In this document: in pieces, positions 8,232 through 16,160 of the stretch | Layout: each line of letters opens with the position of its first letter | Numbering within the stretch: position 1 is the first letter of the stretch | Source: CAZXNF01 sp050741255 | GTDB lineage: Bacteria; Pseudomonadota; Gammaproteobacteria; Burkholderiales; SG8-41 | Length of the DNA: 33,479 nt | NCBI GenBank assembly: GCA_050741255.1 | Contig: JBOIEQ010000033.1 | Span: 1-33,479 of the forward strand | Direction of reading: 5' to 3' | Position numbers and translations under genes: made by a program | The notes under the pieces: model-generated | The model's input: the letters and a program-made list of their open reading frames with translations, nothing else | Databases searched by the model: none | Told to the model about the DNA's origin: nothing

Positions 8232-9389
8232 TTACGTCGCAGCCGCCGCGCGGACCAGCACGTTGCCCTCGAACAAGCGCCGCTGCGTCCGGTAGAAACC
8301 GCCGCGCACGGCCTGCCATTGCCCGTTCTGCTCGCGCACTTCTGCCGCGACCGTCAGCGTCCCCGACGGCATCGCAATGCGCAGATCGTCCTCCGCCCGC
8401 TGCGACGGCCGGGTCACCGCATGCACCACGCTGCCGGTGATGCGCGCGGCGACCGCGAGGCACATCGAGGCGCCCAGCGGCAGCGCCCGGTGCGGTTGTC
8501 CATTCGAAATGATCCGCGCGGTCAGATCGACGCTTCCCGCATCGATCGTCTCGCCGGAGAGCGTGCGCGCCGTGGTCGGCGGCGCCACGAATCCGACGAA
8601 AGGCACGGGCGTGTTGCGCGCGGCCTCTTCCTCGTTCTTCGCGACCCCCATGCGCACCGATGCGGCGAGACGGATCGCCGACAGCGTGCGCATGAGCCGC
8701 TCGTTGGTCTCGATATCCGCGGGCATTTCGGTGCCGGTGATCCCGAGATCCTGCGCCCGCACGAACACGCAGGCGTTGCTGGCATCCACCATCGATACTT
8801 CCAGGGTACCGACGCCGGGCACCTCGAGCCGGTCGCTGGTATTGCCTGTCGGCAACAGCTTGCCCGTCGTCGCACCACCGGGATCGAGAAAATCGAGCCG
8901 CACCGGCGCGCCGGTACCGTCGACGCCGGGAATGACCAGATTGCCATCGACCGCGGCTTGGCCGCCATCCAGCGGGAAATGGGCGTTGATGATCTTCCGG
9001 GTATTGGTGTTGTGGATGCGCACCGTGGCCCTGTCGCCGGCGGGCTTGAGCAGGCCCTCGTCCACCGCGAACGGTCCCACCGCCGAGGACATGTTGCCGC
9101 ACAGCGCGTTGTAATCCACGTGTGCGTCCTTGATCAGCACCTGCGCGAAGGTGTAATCGACATCGGCATCAGCATGCGTCGACGGCCCGATCACGCAGAT
9201 TTTCGACAGCGACGACAATCCGCCGCCCATGCCGTCGAGCTGGCGCCCGTACGGATCGGGACTGCCGAGCGCGGCGAGGAAGATTTTGTCCCACTCCCGG
9301 CGCTCACCGGGCAGATCGCCCTGGTGCAGCATGATGCCCTTGCTCGTGCCACCCCGCACGAACACCGCCGGTATCTTGTGTTGCCGCAT
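8232..9389 (-). CDS. PrpF / 4-oxalomesaconate tautomerase / methylitaconate isomerase family protein
   Basis: This 385-residue protein belongs to the PrpF family, which has a diaminopimelate-epimerase fold and moves C=C bonds by proton transfer. Members include PrpF (aconitate-type isomerization), GalD/LigU (4-oxalomesaconate tautomerase) and 3-methylitaconate delta-isomerase. The sequence starts MRQHKIPAVFVRGGTSKG, with the family Ser/Lys region. K63 lies in LSSLSKICVI and C97 in DYNALCGNMSSAVGP; this Lys and Cys are conserved in the family. A second-half cysteine is C207 (DASNACVF). ATG 9389 is chosen over the upstream extension because the family N-terminus begins there, two bases after the stop of the preceding Bug gene, which implies translational coupling. 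With the LeuCD and lyase genes upstream in the same operon, a methylitaconate-isomerase-like role is attractive but unproven. Confidence 0.9.
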   Translation of the reverse strand: MRQHKIPAVFVRGGTSKGIMLHQGDLPGERREWDKIFLAALGSPDPYGRQLDGMGGGLSSLSKICVIGPSTHADADVDYTFAQVLIKDAHVDYNALCGNMSSAVGPFAVDEGLLKPAGDRATVRIHNTNTRKIINAHFPLDGGQAAVDGNLVIPGVDGTGAPVRLDFLDPGGATTGKLLPTGNTSDRLEVPGVGTLEVSMVDASNACVFVRAQDLGITGTEMPADIETNERLMRTLSAIRLAASVRMGVAKNEEEAARNTPVPFVGFVAPPTTARTLSGETIDAGSVDLTARIISNGQPHRALPLGASMCLAVAARITGSVVHAVTRPSQRAEDDLRIAMPSGTLTVAAEVREQNGQWQAVRGGFYRTQRRLFEGNVLVRAAAAT

Positions 9390-9391
9390 CC

Positions 9392-10387
9392 TCAGTCCAC
9401 TTTGGCGCCGGCGGCCCTGACCGCCTTGCCCCATTTTGCGATTTCCGTCCTGATGAATTCCCGGAACTCGTCCGGACTGCCGCCCACCGGCTCGCTGCCG
9501 TCGGCCGCCAGCCGCTGCAGGATGTCGGGCGTGCCGAGCGTTGCTTTCACTTCACGGTTGATCTTGTCGATGATGGGCTTTGGCGTGCCTGCAGGCGCGA
9601 GGAGTCCGTACCAGGCGCTCACGTCGTAATCCGGCAGTCCGGACTCCGCCACCGTCGGCAGGTCGGGCAACACGTTCGAGCGTTTCTTGCCGGTGATCGC
9701 AAGCGCGCGTATCCGGCCCGCCTTGATGTGCGGCACCGTGGACGCCAGTGCGCCAATGTAGAGCTGTTCGCGCCCGCTGATTACGTCGGCAAGCGCGGCG
9801 ACCGCGCCCTTGTACGGCACGTGCACGAGGTCGATCCCGGCCATCGACTTCAGCATTTCCGGGGCCAAGTGATTGAGCGTGCCGTTGCCGGCTGACGCGT
9901 AGAGAACCTTGCCCGGATTCGCCTTCGCGTAGGTGATGAGCTCCTTGACCGTGGTGGCCGGCAGCGAGGGATGGATGACCAGCACGTCCGTCACCAGATT
10001 AAGCAGGATGATCGGCGTCAGTTCCTTCACCGGGTCGTAGGGCAGTTTCGGATACAACGTGGGCGTGATGGCGAAACTTACGTCGGTCGCCAGCAAGGTA
10101 TAGCCGTCCGGCGCCGATTTCGCGACGATCGCGGCACCGATCGTCGTGCCCGCGCCGGGACGGTTGTCGACGATGAGCGGCGGGCCCCATACGTCGGTGA
10201 GCTTCTGACCGATGGCGCGGACGAGGATGTCGATCCCGCCCCCCGCCGGGTAGACCACGACGACGCGTACCGGCTTGTTCGGATAGTCAGGCGTGGCAGG
10301 GGCCGCCGCACCGGCACCGCCGGCGCCCAGCAGCAGGCCCAGCACACCAGCCCTGCACAGCATTCTGGCAAGCATCGGGGCTCCCAT
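9392..10387 (-). CDS. Bug-family tripartite tricarboxylate transporter substrate-binding protein
   Basis: This 331-residue periplasmic receptor has a signal peptide with a hydrophobic stretch (CRAGVLGLLLGAGGAGAAA). The mature region begins DYPNKPVRVVVVYPAGGG. Family features include IVDNRPGAGTTIGA, SAPDGYTLLATD, VHVPYKGAVAALADV and LPTVAESGLPDYDV. It is cotranslated with its neighbours: its ATG (10387) shares one base with the stop of the LeuD-like gene in a TGATG junction, and its stop is two bases from the PrpF-like start. An internal ATG at 10375 is an alternative start. Sitting directly between the hydratase and isomerase genes, it is the best candidate for the receptor that binds this pathway's own substrate. 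Confidence 0.92.
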   Translation of the reverse strand: MGAPMLARMLCRAGVLGLLLGAGGAGAAAPATPDYPNKPVRVVVVYPAGGGIDILVRAIGQKLTDVWGPPLIVDNRPGAGTTIGAAIVAKSAPDGYTLLATDVSFAITPTLYPKLPYDPVKELTPIILLNLVTDVLVIHPSLPATTVKELITYAKANPGKVLYASAGNGTLNHLAPEMLKSMAGIDLVHVPYKGAVAALADVISGREQLYIGALASTVPHIKAGRIRALAITGKKRSNVLPDLPTVAESGLPDYDVSAWYGLLAPAGTPKPIIDKINREVKATLGTPDILQRLAADGSEPVGGSPDEFREFIRTEIAKWGKAVRAAGAKVD

Positions 10388-10899
10388 CAGCGCATCGTGC
10401 CGGCGGCCCGCCGGCGCTGCACTTCCGACTTGACCCAGTTCACGATGCCGCCTTCGTCGACCACGTCCTGGACGAACTTCGGCATGGGATTCGTCTTGAA
10501 GCGCTGCCCGTCCAGCAGGATCTCGCCGGTGGTGGTGTCGACACGCCCCTTCTGCCCGTCCTTCGCCGCCTTGACGGCCTCCGGGCAGGTGATCACGGGC
10601 AGCCCCAGGTCGATGCCCATCCGGTAGAACGTGCGGGAAAAGCTGGTCGCCACCACGCAGCTCAGGCCGAGCGCCTTGAGGCCGAATGGCGCCTGTTCGC
10701 GCCCCGAGCCGGCGCCGAAGTTCTTGCCCGCCACCAGGATGTCGCCGGGCTTCACCCGTTTCACGAACCCGGGGTCGACCTCCTCGAAGATGTGCTTCGC
10801 GATCTCCTTCGGATCGAGGATGGACAGATAGCGGCCGGCGATCATCACGTCGGTGTCGACGTTGTCACCCAGCACGTGCACGGTACCTTCGAAAACCAT
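10387..10899 (-). CDS. LeuD-like hydratase small subunit (aconitase superfamily)
   Basis: This 170-residue protein is the swivel-domain small subunit of an aconitase-superfamily hydro-lyase. It has GDNVDTDVMIAGRYL at 11-25, KPGDILVAGKNFG at 50-62 and the substrate-binding loop FGAGSGREQAP at 61-71. Canonical LeuD has GCGSSREHAP at that loop; here Cys becomes Ala, Ser becomes Gly and His becomes Gln. The specificity loop reads YLSI (24-27), differing from the YLRT form of homoaconitase and the YLVY form of archaeal isopropylmalate isomerase. ATG 10899 follows AAGGAAG and lies 11 bases after the LeuC-like stop, so the two subunits are cotranscribed. A role in leucine synthesis is unlikely given these changes and the catabolic neighbours. 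Dimethylmaleate hydratase small subunit is one alternative to consider. Confidence 0.9.
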   Translation of the reverse strand: MVFEGTVHVLGDNVDTDVMIAGRYLSILDPKEIAKHIFEEVDPGFVKRVKPGDILVAGKNFGAGSGREQAPFGLKALGLSCVVATSFSRTFYRMGIDLGLPVITCPEAVKAAKDGQKGRVDTTTGEILLDGQRFKTNPMPKFVQDVVDEGGIVNWVKSEVQRRRAAGTMR

Positions 10900-10910
10900 G
10901 ATGCGCTTCC

Positions 10911-12176
10911 TTATAGTTTGGCCGGATCGATGATTTCGCCCGCCACCGCCGCCGCCGCCGCCACGTACGAATTGCCCAGGTAGACCTGGGAACCGGCGTG
11001 CCCGGCACGGCCCTTGAAGTTGCGGTTGATCGTGGCGAACGCGACCTCGCCGTCGTCCAGCGCGCCGTTGTGCGCGCCGAAGCAGGCGCCGCACGTCGGC
11101 GTCGACACCGCCGCGCCGGCTTGCACGAAGTGCTCGATGAGACCTTCGGCCATCGCCTGCAGGTACACCTTCTGCGTCGCCGGCACGATGATCGCGCGCG
11201 TGCCGCTGGCGATCTTGCGCCCCTTGAGCACGCTCGCGATCTGGCGCAGGTCCGTGATCGTGCCGTTGGCGCAGTTGCCCATGTAAACCTGATCGACGTG
11301 CACGCCCTTGATCTCGTCCACCGGCACCACGTTCTCAGGCGAATAGGGCTTCGCCACCAGCGGCTTCATCGTGCCAAGATCGAGTTCGTGCCGCGATTCG
11401 TAGTGCGCGTCCGCATCCGCCTTCACCAGCGTATACGGCCGCTTGCTGTGCGCCTTCGCCCATGCCTCAGTCTGCTCGTCGGGCTCGACCATGCCGGTTT
11501 TGGCTCCCGCCTCGACCAGCATGTTGCAGATGCCCATGCGCTCGTCGATGTTGAAATCCGCCACACCAGGACCGCCGAACTCGATGGACTTGTAGAGACC
11601 GCCGTCGACGCCGATGTCCTGCAGCACCTTGAGGATGATGTCCTTGCCGGTCACGAAGGCGGATTTCTTTCCGCGCAGCGTATAGCGCATCGACTCCGGC
11701 ACGCGGAACCACGTTTCATCGAGGATCATGATGGCGGCAATGCCGGCCCAGCTCATGCCGGTGCCGAACGCGCCGTACGCGCCGGCCGTGCCGGTATGCG
11801 AATCACCGCCCGCCACGAGGTCGCCGGGGACGATCAGGCCCTGTTCCGGCGCCAGCGTGTGCTCGATGCCGCCTTTGCCGGCGTCGAAGAAGTGCTTGAT
11901 CCCCTTCTCCTTGGCGAAGCGGCGCATGTCGCCGATCATGCGTGCCCCGGCGGCGTTCGGCGCGGGCGCGAAATGATCGCAGACCAGAATGACCTTGTCG
12001 GGCGTGGCCACCGGGCCGCCGCCCATGTTCTCGAAATGCCGGAAGGCCACCGGCCCGTTGGCGTCGTTGATCAGCACGGCGTCGACGAACGCCCGCACGA
12101 TGTTCCCCGGCTCGACGCTGTCCTTCGCGTCGAGCAGATGCGCCTCGAGTATCTTCTGCGCGATTGTCTTTCCCAT
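10911..12176 (-). CDS. LeuC-like hydratase large subunit with [4Fe-4S] ligands (aconitase superfamily)
   Basis: The protein has 421 residues, the length of the stand-alone 'type 2' LeuC/homoaconitase large subunits. Iron-sulfur ligands are C302 (GNCANGT) and C362/C365 (TCGAC). Other active-site segments are CDHFAP at 66-71, GGDSHTGTAGAYGAFGTG at 123-140 and INRNFKGRAGH near 383-393. The segment that usually reads GSCTNGR is GNCANGT here, so the arginine after Asn-Gly is lost (T306), which points to a different substrate from isopropylmalate. ATG 12176 follows AGAGGAG; the upstream extension has no homology. The gene is paired with the LeuD-like gene 11 bases downstream and preceded by the lyase gene. 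The complex should add or remove water on a substituted maleate or malate, with an oxygen-sensitive cluster. Confidence 0.92.
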   Translation of the reverse strand: MGKTIAQKILEAHLLDAKDSVEPGNIVRAFVDAVLINDANGPVAFRHFENMGGGPVATPDKVILVCDHFAPAPNAAGARMIGDMRRFAKEKGIKHFFDAGKGGIEHTLAPEQGLIVPGDLVAGGDSHTGTAGAYGAFGTGMSWAGIAAIMILDETWFRVPESMRYTLRGKKSAFVTGKDIILKVLQDIGVDGGLYKSIEFGGPGVADFNIDERMGICNMLVEAGAKTGMVEPDEQTEAWAKAHSKRPYTLVKADADAHYESRHELDLGTMKPLVAKPYSPENVVPVDEIKGVHVDQVYMGNCANGTITDLRQIASVLKGRKIASGTRAIIVPATQKVYLQAMAEGLIEHFVQAGAAVSTPTCGACFGAHNGALDDGEVAFATINRNFKGRAGHAGSQVYLGNSYVAAAAAVAGEIIDPAKL

Positions 12177-12202
12177 CTCCCGCTCCTCTGCAGCCTGCGC
12201 CG

Positions 12203-13147
12203 CTATGCTTTCCCGCCGCCCGCCTTCAGCTGCGGACGCTTGTCGCTCTTGCCCTGATCCTTGATCCGCTGCTCCAGCTTGCGGATGTCGCCCAGCCCCA
12301 TCAGGTCGTTGAGTTCCTCGAAAGACACGAGAAGCTCCGGACGCTCGGTCACCACGTCCTCGTTCTTCGATTGTTCGAAGGCGGTCAACGCGTTTGTGAG
12401 CCCCTGGATCGCCGACGCGCTCAGCATGCGCCCGTACATCACCACGGCTACGCCCATGTCCTGCATCCTGCGAGCGGAAATGAGCGCGGTCGTCGAGCGC
12501 TTGCGCAAGGCGAAACCCATGTTGACGCACAAGGGCGCCGACACGTTTTTAACCACCGTCCTGATGTCGTCTTCCGTCGCCAGCGCATCCGCCAGCAGCA
12601 AATCGGCGCCCGCCTCGGTATACAGGTTCAACCGGCGGATGGCTTCCTTGATGTCGTGGGTGCCGAAGGAATCCGTCCGGGCCTTGATGACGAAGTTCGG
12701 ATCCCGGCGCGCCGCGATCGCCGCGTGGATCTTCTCGACCAGCTCTTCCGCGGGGACGACGCTCTTGCCGGCCATGTGGCCGCAGCGCTTCGGCCACTGC
12801 TGGTCTTCGATCATGATGCCCCCCATTCCGGCCTCTTCGAAGGCCTGGACCATGTGATACACGTTCACCGCATTGCCGTAGCCGGTGTCGCCGTCGGCGA
12901 GCAGCGCCAGGTTGCAGCACTTGGCGAGCCGGCGGCAAGCGCTCAGGTTTTCCTCCATGCCCATCAGGCCGACGTCCGGCAGGCCCAGATTGCTTTCGCT
13001 CAGCGCGGCGCCCGACAGGAATCCCGCCTGGTAGCCGAATTTCTCCACCAGCCGCACGGTGAAACCGTCGTAAACGGCATGCAGCATCAGCAGTTCGGGC
13101 GCGTTGATCAGCGCCTTGAGCCGGGTTCCGGGGCTTTTTTGTTGCAT
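12203..13147 (-). CDS. Isocitrate lyase / PEP mutase family C-C lyase (2,3-dimethylmalate lyase-like)
   Basis: This 314-residue protein has the isocitrate-lyase/phosphoenolpyruvate-mutase fold. Key marks are the Mg-binding DGDTGYGN at 85-92, IEDQQWPKRCGH at 113-124 with catalytic cysteine C122, and KARTDS at 155-160. The K-R/K-C-G-H loop marks true lyases such as isocitrate lyase, 2-methylisocitrate lyase and 2,3-dimethylmalate lyase, not the phosphonate mutases, which lack the Cys. The length fits methylisocitrate and dimethylmalate lyases, not long isocitrate lyases (about 430 residues). It should cleave a 2-hydroxy acid by retro-Claisen chemistry to pyruvate or glyoxylate plus a carboxylate. 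It lies 26 bases upstream of the LeuC-like gene, consistent with cleaving the product of that hydratase. No dedicated methylcitrate synthase gene is nearby, which argues against the ordinary propionate pathway. Confidence 0.9.
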   Translation of the reverse strand: MQQKSPGTRLKALINAPELLMLHAVYDGFTVRLVEKFGYQAGFLSGAALSESNLGLPDVGLMGMEENLSACRRLAKCCNLALLADGDTGYGNAVNVYHMVQAFEEAGMGGIMIEDQQWPKRCGHMAGKSVVPAEELVEKIHAAIAARRDPNFVIKARTDSFGTHDIKEAIRRLNLYTEAGADLLLADALATEDDIRTVVKNVSAPLCVNMGFALRKRSTTALISARRMQDMGVAVVMYGRMLSASAIQGLTNALTAFEQSKNEDVVTERPELLVSFEELNDLMGLGDIRKLEQRIKDQGKSDKRPQLKAGGGKA

Positions 13148-13199
13148 GGTGCGTCTCCTGATCGAATCGAATATCCGTTACGGGGCCGCCGCGTGATCG

Positions 13200-14699
13200 C
13201 TACGCGGCTTTTTTCGCCTTGACGAAGGTGCCCGCGCTGCGCCCGGCCAGCCGCCCGAACACGGCGCCGCTCGTCAGTCCGCTCGCCCCGGGGTAGTTGA
13301 AATAGAAAATGCCGCCCACCATCTCGCCGGCCGCGTAGAGACCCGGGATCGGCTCGTGATTGGTGTTGACGACCTGCCCCTCCGTCGTGATTTTCAGTCC
13401 GCCGAAGGTGAAGGTCACGCCGCAAGTGATGGCGTAGGCCTCGAACGGCGGTTTGTCGATCGTCTGCGCCCAGTTCGACTTCGGCATGGGCAGCCCCACC
13501 GTGCCTTTGCCGTCCTTGGCATTGGGGTCGAAAGGCACGTCCTTCATCACGGCGGCGTTGAACTCGTGAATCGTCTTCAGGCACTGCGCCGGATCGACAT
13601 CATCCAGCTTCTGCACCAGTTCCTCCAGCGTATCCGCTTTCACCTTCGTCACCTGCCTGGTGCGGTACTCGTCGAGCAGCAGGTGCGTGACCTTGGAATC
13701 GTAGATCTGCCAGGCGAACTGGCCGGGCTGCTCGAGCACGATATGCCCATACTTCGCGTAGGTGAAGTTGCGGATGTCGGCGCCCTCGTCGAGGAAGCGT
13801 TTGCCGTCGCCGTTCACCATGATCGCGAAGGTGTAGCTGTGACGCTGGAAATTGGGCGTCAGGTTGAGGTCGCCGAAGTCGGTGGCGTAACGCTCCCAGC
13901 CCACCGCGTGGCAGCCGGACCAGTGCCCGAACGGCTGGGCGCCGATGTTGAGCGCCATCGCAAGCCCGTCGCCGGTGTTGTACTTGGTGCCCCGCACTTT
14001 CGCCAGATCCCAGCCCTTGCCCAAGTAACGGCTGCGCCATTCCGTGTTGGCCTCGAACCCGCCGCACGCCAGGATGACCGCACCGGCGACGATGTTCTGC
14101 GTCTTGCCGTCGATTTTCGCGACGACGCCGGAAACGCCGCTGTCGTCGTGGATCAGGTCCTGCACCCACGCCCCGTAGACGATCGTGATGCCCTTTTTCT
14201 GCGCCGCCTTGTACAGCGACTCCACCAGACCGACCCCACCGCCCCAGGTCACGATGGGCGCTCCGCCCCAGAATTTGAAACGGCCGTCGATCTTGTAGGC
14301 CTGCCGACCGAAGTTGGGCATGAAGCGGACGCCGTTGCCCTTCAGCCAATGCATGACGGCATTGCTGCCGCGGACCAGGATCTCGCACAGGTCGGGATCG
14401 GTGCGGTGCTGCGTCAGCCGCGCCATGTCATCGAAGAACTCGTTTTCCGTGTACACCCCGAAATCGCTGGCCGCGATCTCTTCGGGCGTCAGGTCCGCGG
14501 CCAGCGCGATGACATCTTCCGCGCCGTTGTACGCGAAGCGCATCTTGCCATCGGTATAGCTGCTGTTGCCGCCCCGTTCACTTTCCGGCGCGCGTTCGAG
14601 CAGAAGCACGCGTGCCCCGTGTTCCTGCGCCGACAGGGCCGCGCACAGCGCGGCGTTGCCGCCGCCGACCACGATGACATCGTATGAGCCTGGTTTCAT
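13200..14699 (-). CDS. FAD-dependent dehydrogenase, TcuA (tricarballylate dehydrogenase)-like, second copy
   Basis: This 499-residue paralog of the flavoprotein at 6658-8163 has the same marks: VGGGNAAL at 11-18, the ERGGNS segment, and a C-terminal GLYAAGEMVGG followed by FNYPGASGLTSGAVFGRLAGRSA. The two proteins are alike over their whole length, by eye roughly 70% identical, including a shared ACGGFEANTEWRSRYLGKGW block. They therefore arose by duplication but are now separated by six genes. The likely reaction is dehydrogenation of a saturated polycarboxylate to an alkene. Retaining two copies in one operon suggests two substrates, such as stereoisomers or successive intermediates. ATG 14699 follows GTAGGAAC. 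It lies between an upstream PrpD-type gene and the downstream lyase. Confidence 0.9.
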   Translation of the reverse strand: MKPGSYDVIVVGGGNAALCAALSAQEHGARVLLLERAPESERGGNSSYTDGKMRFAYNGAEDVIALAADLTPEEIAASDFGVYTENEFFDDMARLTQHRTDPDLCEILVRGSNAVMHWLKGNGVRFMPNFGRQAYKIDGRFKFWGGAPIVTWGGGVGLVESLYKAAQKKGITIVYGAWVQDLIHDDSGVSGVVAKIDGKTQNIVAGAVILACGGFEANTEWRSRYLGKGWDLAKVRGTKYNTGDGLAMALNIGAQPFGHWSGCHAVGWERYATDFGDLNLTPNFQRHSYTFAIMVNGDGKRFLDEGADIRNFTYAKYGHIVLEQPGQFAWQIYDSKVTHLLLDEYRTRQVTKVKADTLEELVQKLDDVDPAQCLKTIHEFNAAVMKDVPFDPNAKDGKGTVGLPMPKSNWAQTIDKPPFEAYAITCGVTFTFGGLKITTEGQVVNTNHEPIPGLYAAGEMVGGIFYFNYPGASGLTSGAVFGRLAGRSAGTFVKAKKAA

Positions 14700-14741
14700 G
14701 TTCCTACGGATCCCGTCATTGAGTCGAAACAGTTCGTCCGT

Positions 14742-16154
14742 TCAGCGTTTGCCCGGCATGCAGGCCTGCAGCAAGCTGGCCACGCTTTCGCGCGAAAAAT
14801 TCAGCGCGCACGCGATCGCGCATTCCTGCTCCGCTGGCGCGAGCACTGCGGCGGACAGTGTCCTGAACTTGGCCGCCAGTTCCTCGTCTGAGAAGGGTTC
14901 GCGGTAGTCCCCTTTTGGGTAAGGCAGCTCACGGACATGCTTGCGGCCATCGTTGGTCACGATGGTGACCCGCGTCGGGCGGTCCGGCGGAAACCGCGCA
15001 TCCATGGCTTTGTCGTGCACGCATTTGACCTTCTGGATCATCGCCCGCACCTCCGGCGCCGCCCACCGCCCGCTGTTGAGCTGCCCGATGTCGTAGCGGC
15101 CGTCGACCAGCGACACCGCGACGCAATACGGCAGGCTGTGGTCCGCGGTTTCACGCGCGTCGATGTCGTAGCGCGACGTGCCGCCCATGCCGTTGACCAT
15201 GTCCTCGATCAGCCAGCCGAAGGCCTCGACGAGCACCTCCTTGACGTCCTGCGGCTTGATGCCGTGCTCCGCGCGCAGCGCCAGCGTCGCGTCGATCGAC
15301 GCGTGAATGATGTACGCCGCGGGGTAACGCTTGAGGCAGGTGCGTGGCAGCCGCCAGTCTCCAAATGGCGCCGTCAGCAGCCCCCAGTCGCATTCGCCGA
15401 GAATCAGCTTGCCCAGGCCGCGCTGCCCCTCGAAGACTTCGTGCGGTCCGGTGACCCCTTCCTTCGCCAGGTACGCCGCCTCGATGCCGCGCGTGGCCGC
15501 GAGTCCCGCGCTGACGGACTTCATCATCGAGATCTGCCCGACCCGCATCTCGCCGGTCCCCGGGTAGCTGCCCGCGATGGCCAGTGCGTTGGTGAGTTGT
15601 CCGGCATTCAGCTTGAGGAGAGAGCCCACCGCCGCCGCGGTCGCCGGCGTGATGAACGTCGTCTGGTCCCAGCCCGCCGTCTTGAAGAAGGAACTGCGCG
15701 TGAATTCGCACGCCCGCATCTGGACTTCGAAGGCGATCAGGATCGCCCGCATCACTTCGGTCGTCGTCGATCCCTCGGCCTCGCCCACGGCAATGCACGC
15801 GCCGATGTTGTCGCTCAAGTGCCCGGGATTGTGCGAGAAGTACGTATCGTTCATGTCGAGGTCGCGCGTCATCGTGCAATTGACGAGCGCGGCGCCGATC
15901 ACCGAGCTTCTTTCCGCGGTGCCCCAGATACCCGCCGCGGGTTCGCCCGCAACCCGCTGCGCCCATTTGCGCAGAGCAATCACGGACGGCGACCCTGCGG
16001 CGCCAAGCGCGCAGGCCATGCTGTCGAGCAGCAGTCGTTCGACGGCGTGCGTGACTGCCTTGTCGAATTCGCGCGGCGCGTCGATGACGCGCGCGGCGAG
16101 GTCTTGCGCAATCGTAGGTTTGCGGGCCGTGCCCGATTTCAGTGGCGCATTCAT
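14742..16154 (-). CDS. MmgE/PrpD family protein (PrpD-type)
   Basis: This 470-residue member of the MmgE/PrpD family keeps the PrpD-like active-site pattern: RDLDMNDTYFSHNPGHLSDN near 105-125, LKRYPAAYIIHAS in the middle and RETADHSLPYCVAV further on. PrpD removes water from 2-methylcitrate; relatives decarboxylate cis-aconitate or epimerize. These three motifs make a hydro-lyase or decarboxylase on a di- or tricarboxylate plausible. ATG 16154 begins six bases after the stop of the upstream Bug gene (16161-17141), with GGGGGATTGAG as leader, so the receptor and this enzyme are coupled. It is clearly more distant from the MmgE-type proteins at 5176, 17279 and 18797 than those are from each other. 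Confidence 0.88.
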   Translation of the reverse strand: MNAPLKSGTARKPTIAQDLAARVIDAPREFDKAVTHAVERLLLDSMACALGAAGSPSVIALRKWAQRVAGEPAAGIWGTAERSSVIGAALVNCTMTRDLDMNDTYFSHNPGHLSDNIGACIAVGEAEGSTTTEVMRAILIAFEVQMRACEFTRSSFFKTAGWDQTTFITPATAAAVGSLLKLNAGQLTNALAIAGSYPGTGEMRVGQISMMKSVSAGLAATRGIEAAYLAKEGVTGPHEVFEGQRGLGKLILGECDWGLLTAPFGDWRLPRTCLKRYPAAYIIHASIDATLALRAEHGIKPQDVKEVLVEAFGWLIEDMVNGMGGTSRYDIDARETADHSLPYCVAVSLVDGRYDIGQLNSGRWAAPEVRAMIQKVKCVHDKAMDARFPPDRPTRVTIVTNDGRKHVRELPYPKGDYREPFSDEELAAKFRTLSAAVLAPAEQECAIACALNFSRESVASLLQACMPGKR

Positions 16155-16160
16155 GAATGC

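Noticed and set aside
9390..9434. N-terminal extension of the PrpF-like gene
   Set aside because: The extra residues lie inside the end of the Bug gene and have no family resemblance; MRQHKIPAVF is the typical family start.
10387..12176. Leucine biosynthesis leuC/leuD assignment
   Set aside because: There is no leuB or leuA nearby, the active-site residues are altered, and the context is entirely catabolic, so gene symbols were withheld.
12203..16154. Standard methylcitrate (prp) operon
   Set aside because: PrpD-, PrpF- and PrpB-like genes are present, but there is no methylcitrate synthase and no AcnD, and several extra families are present, so a plain propionate pathway does not fit.
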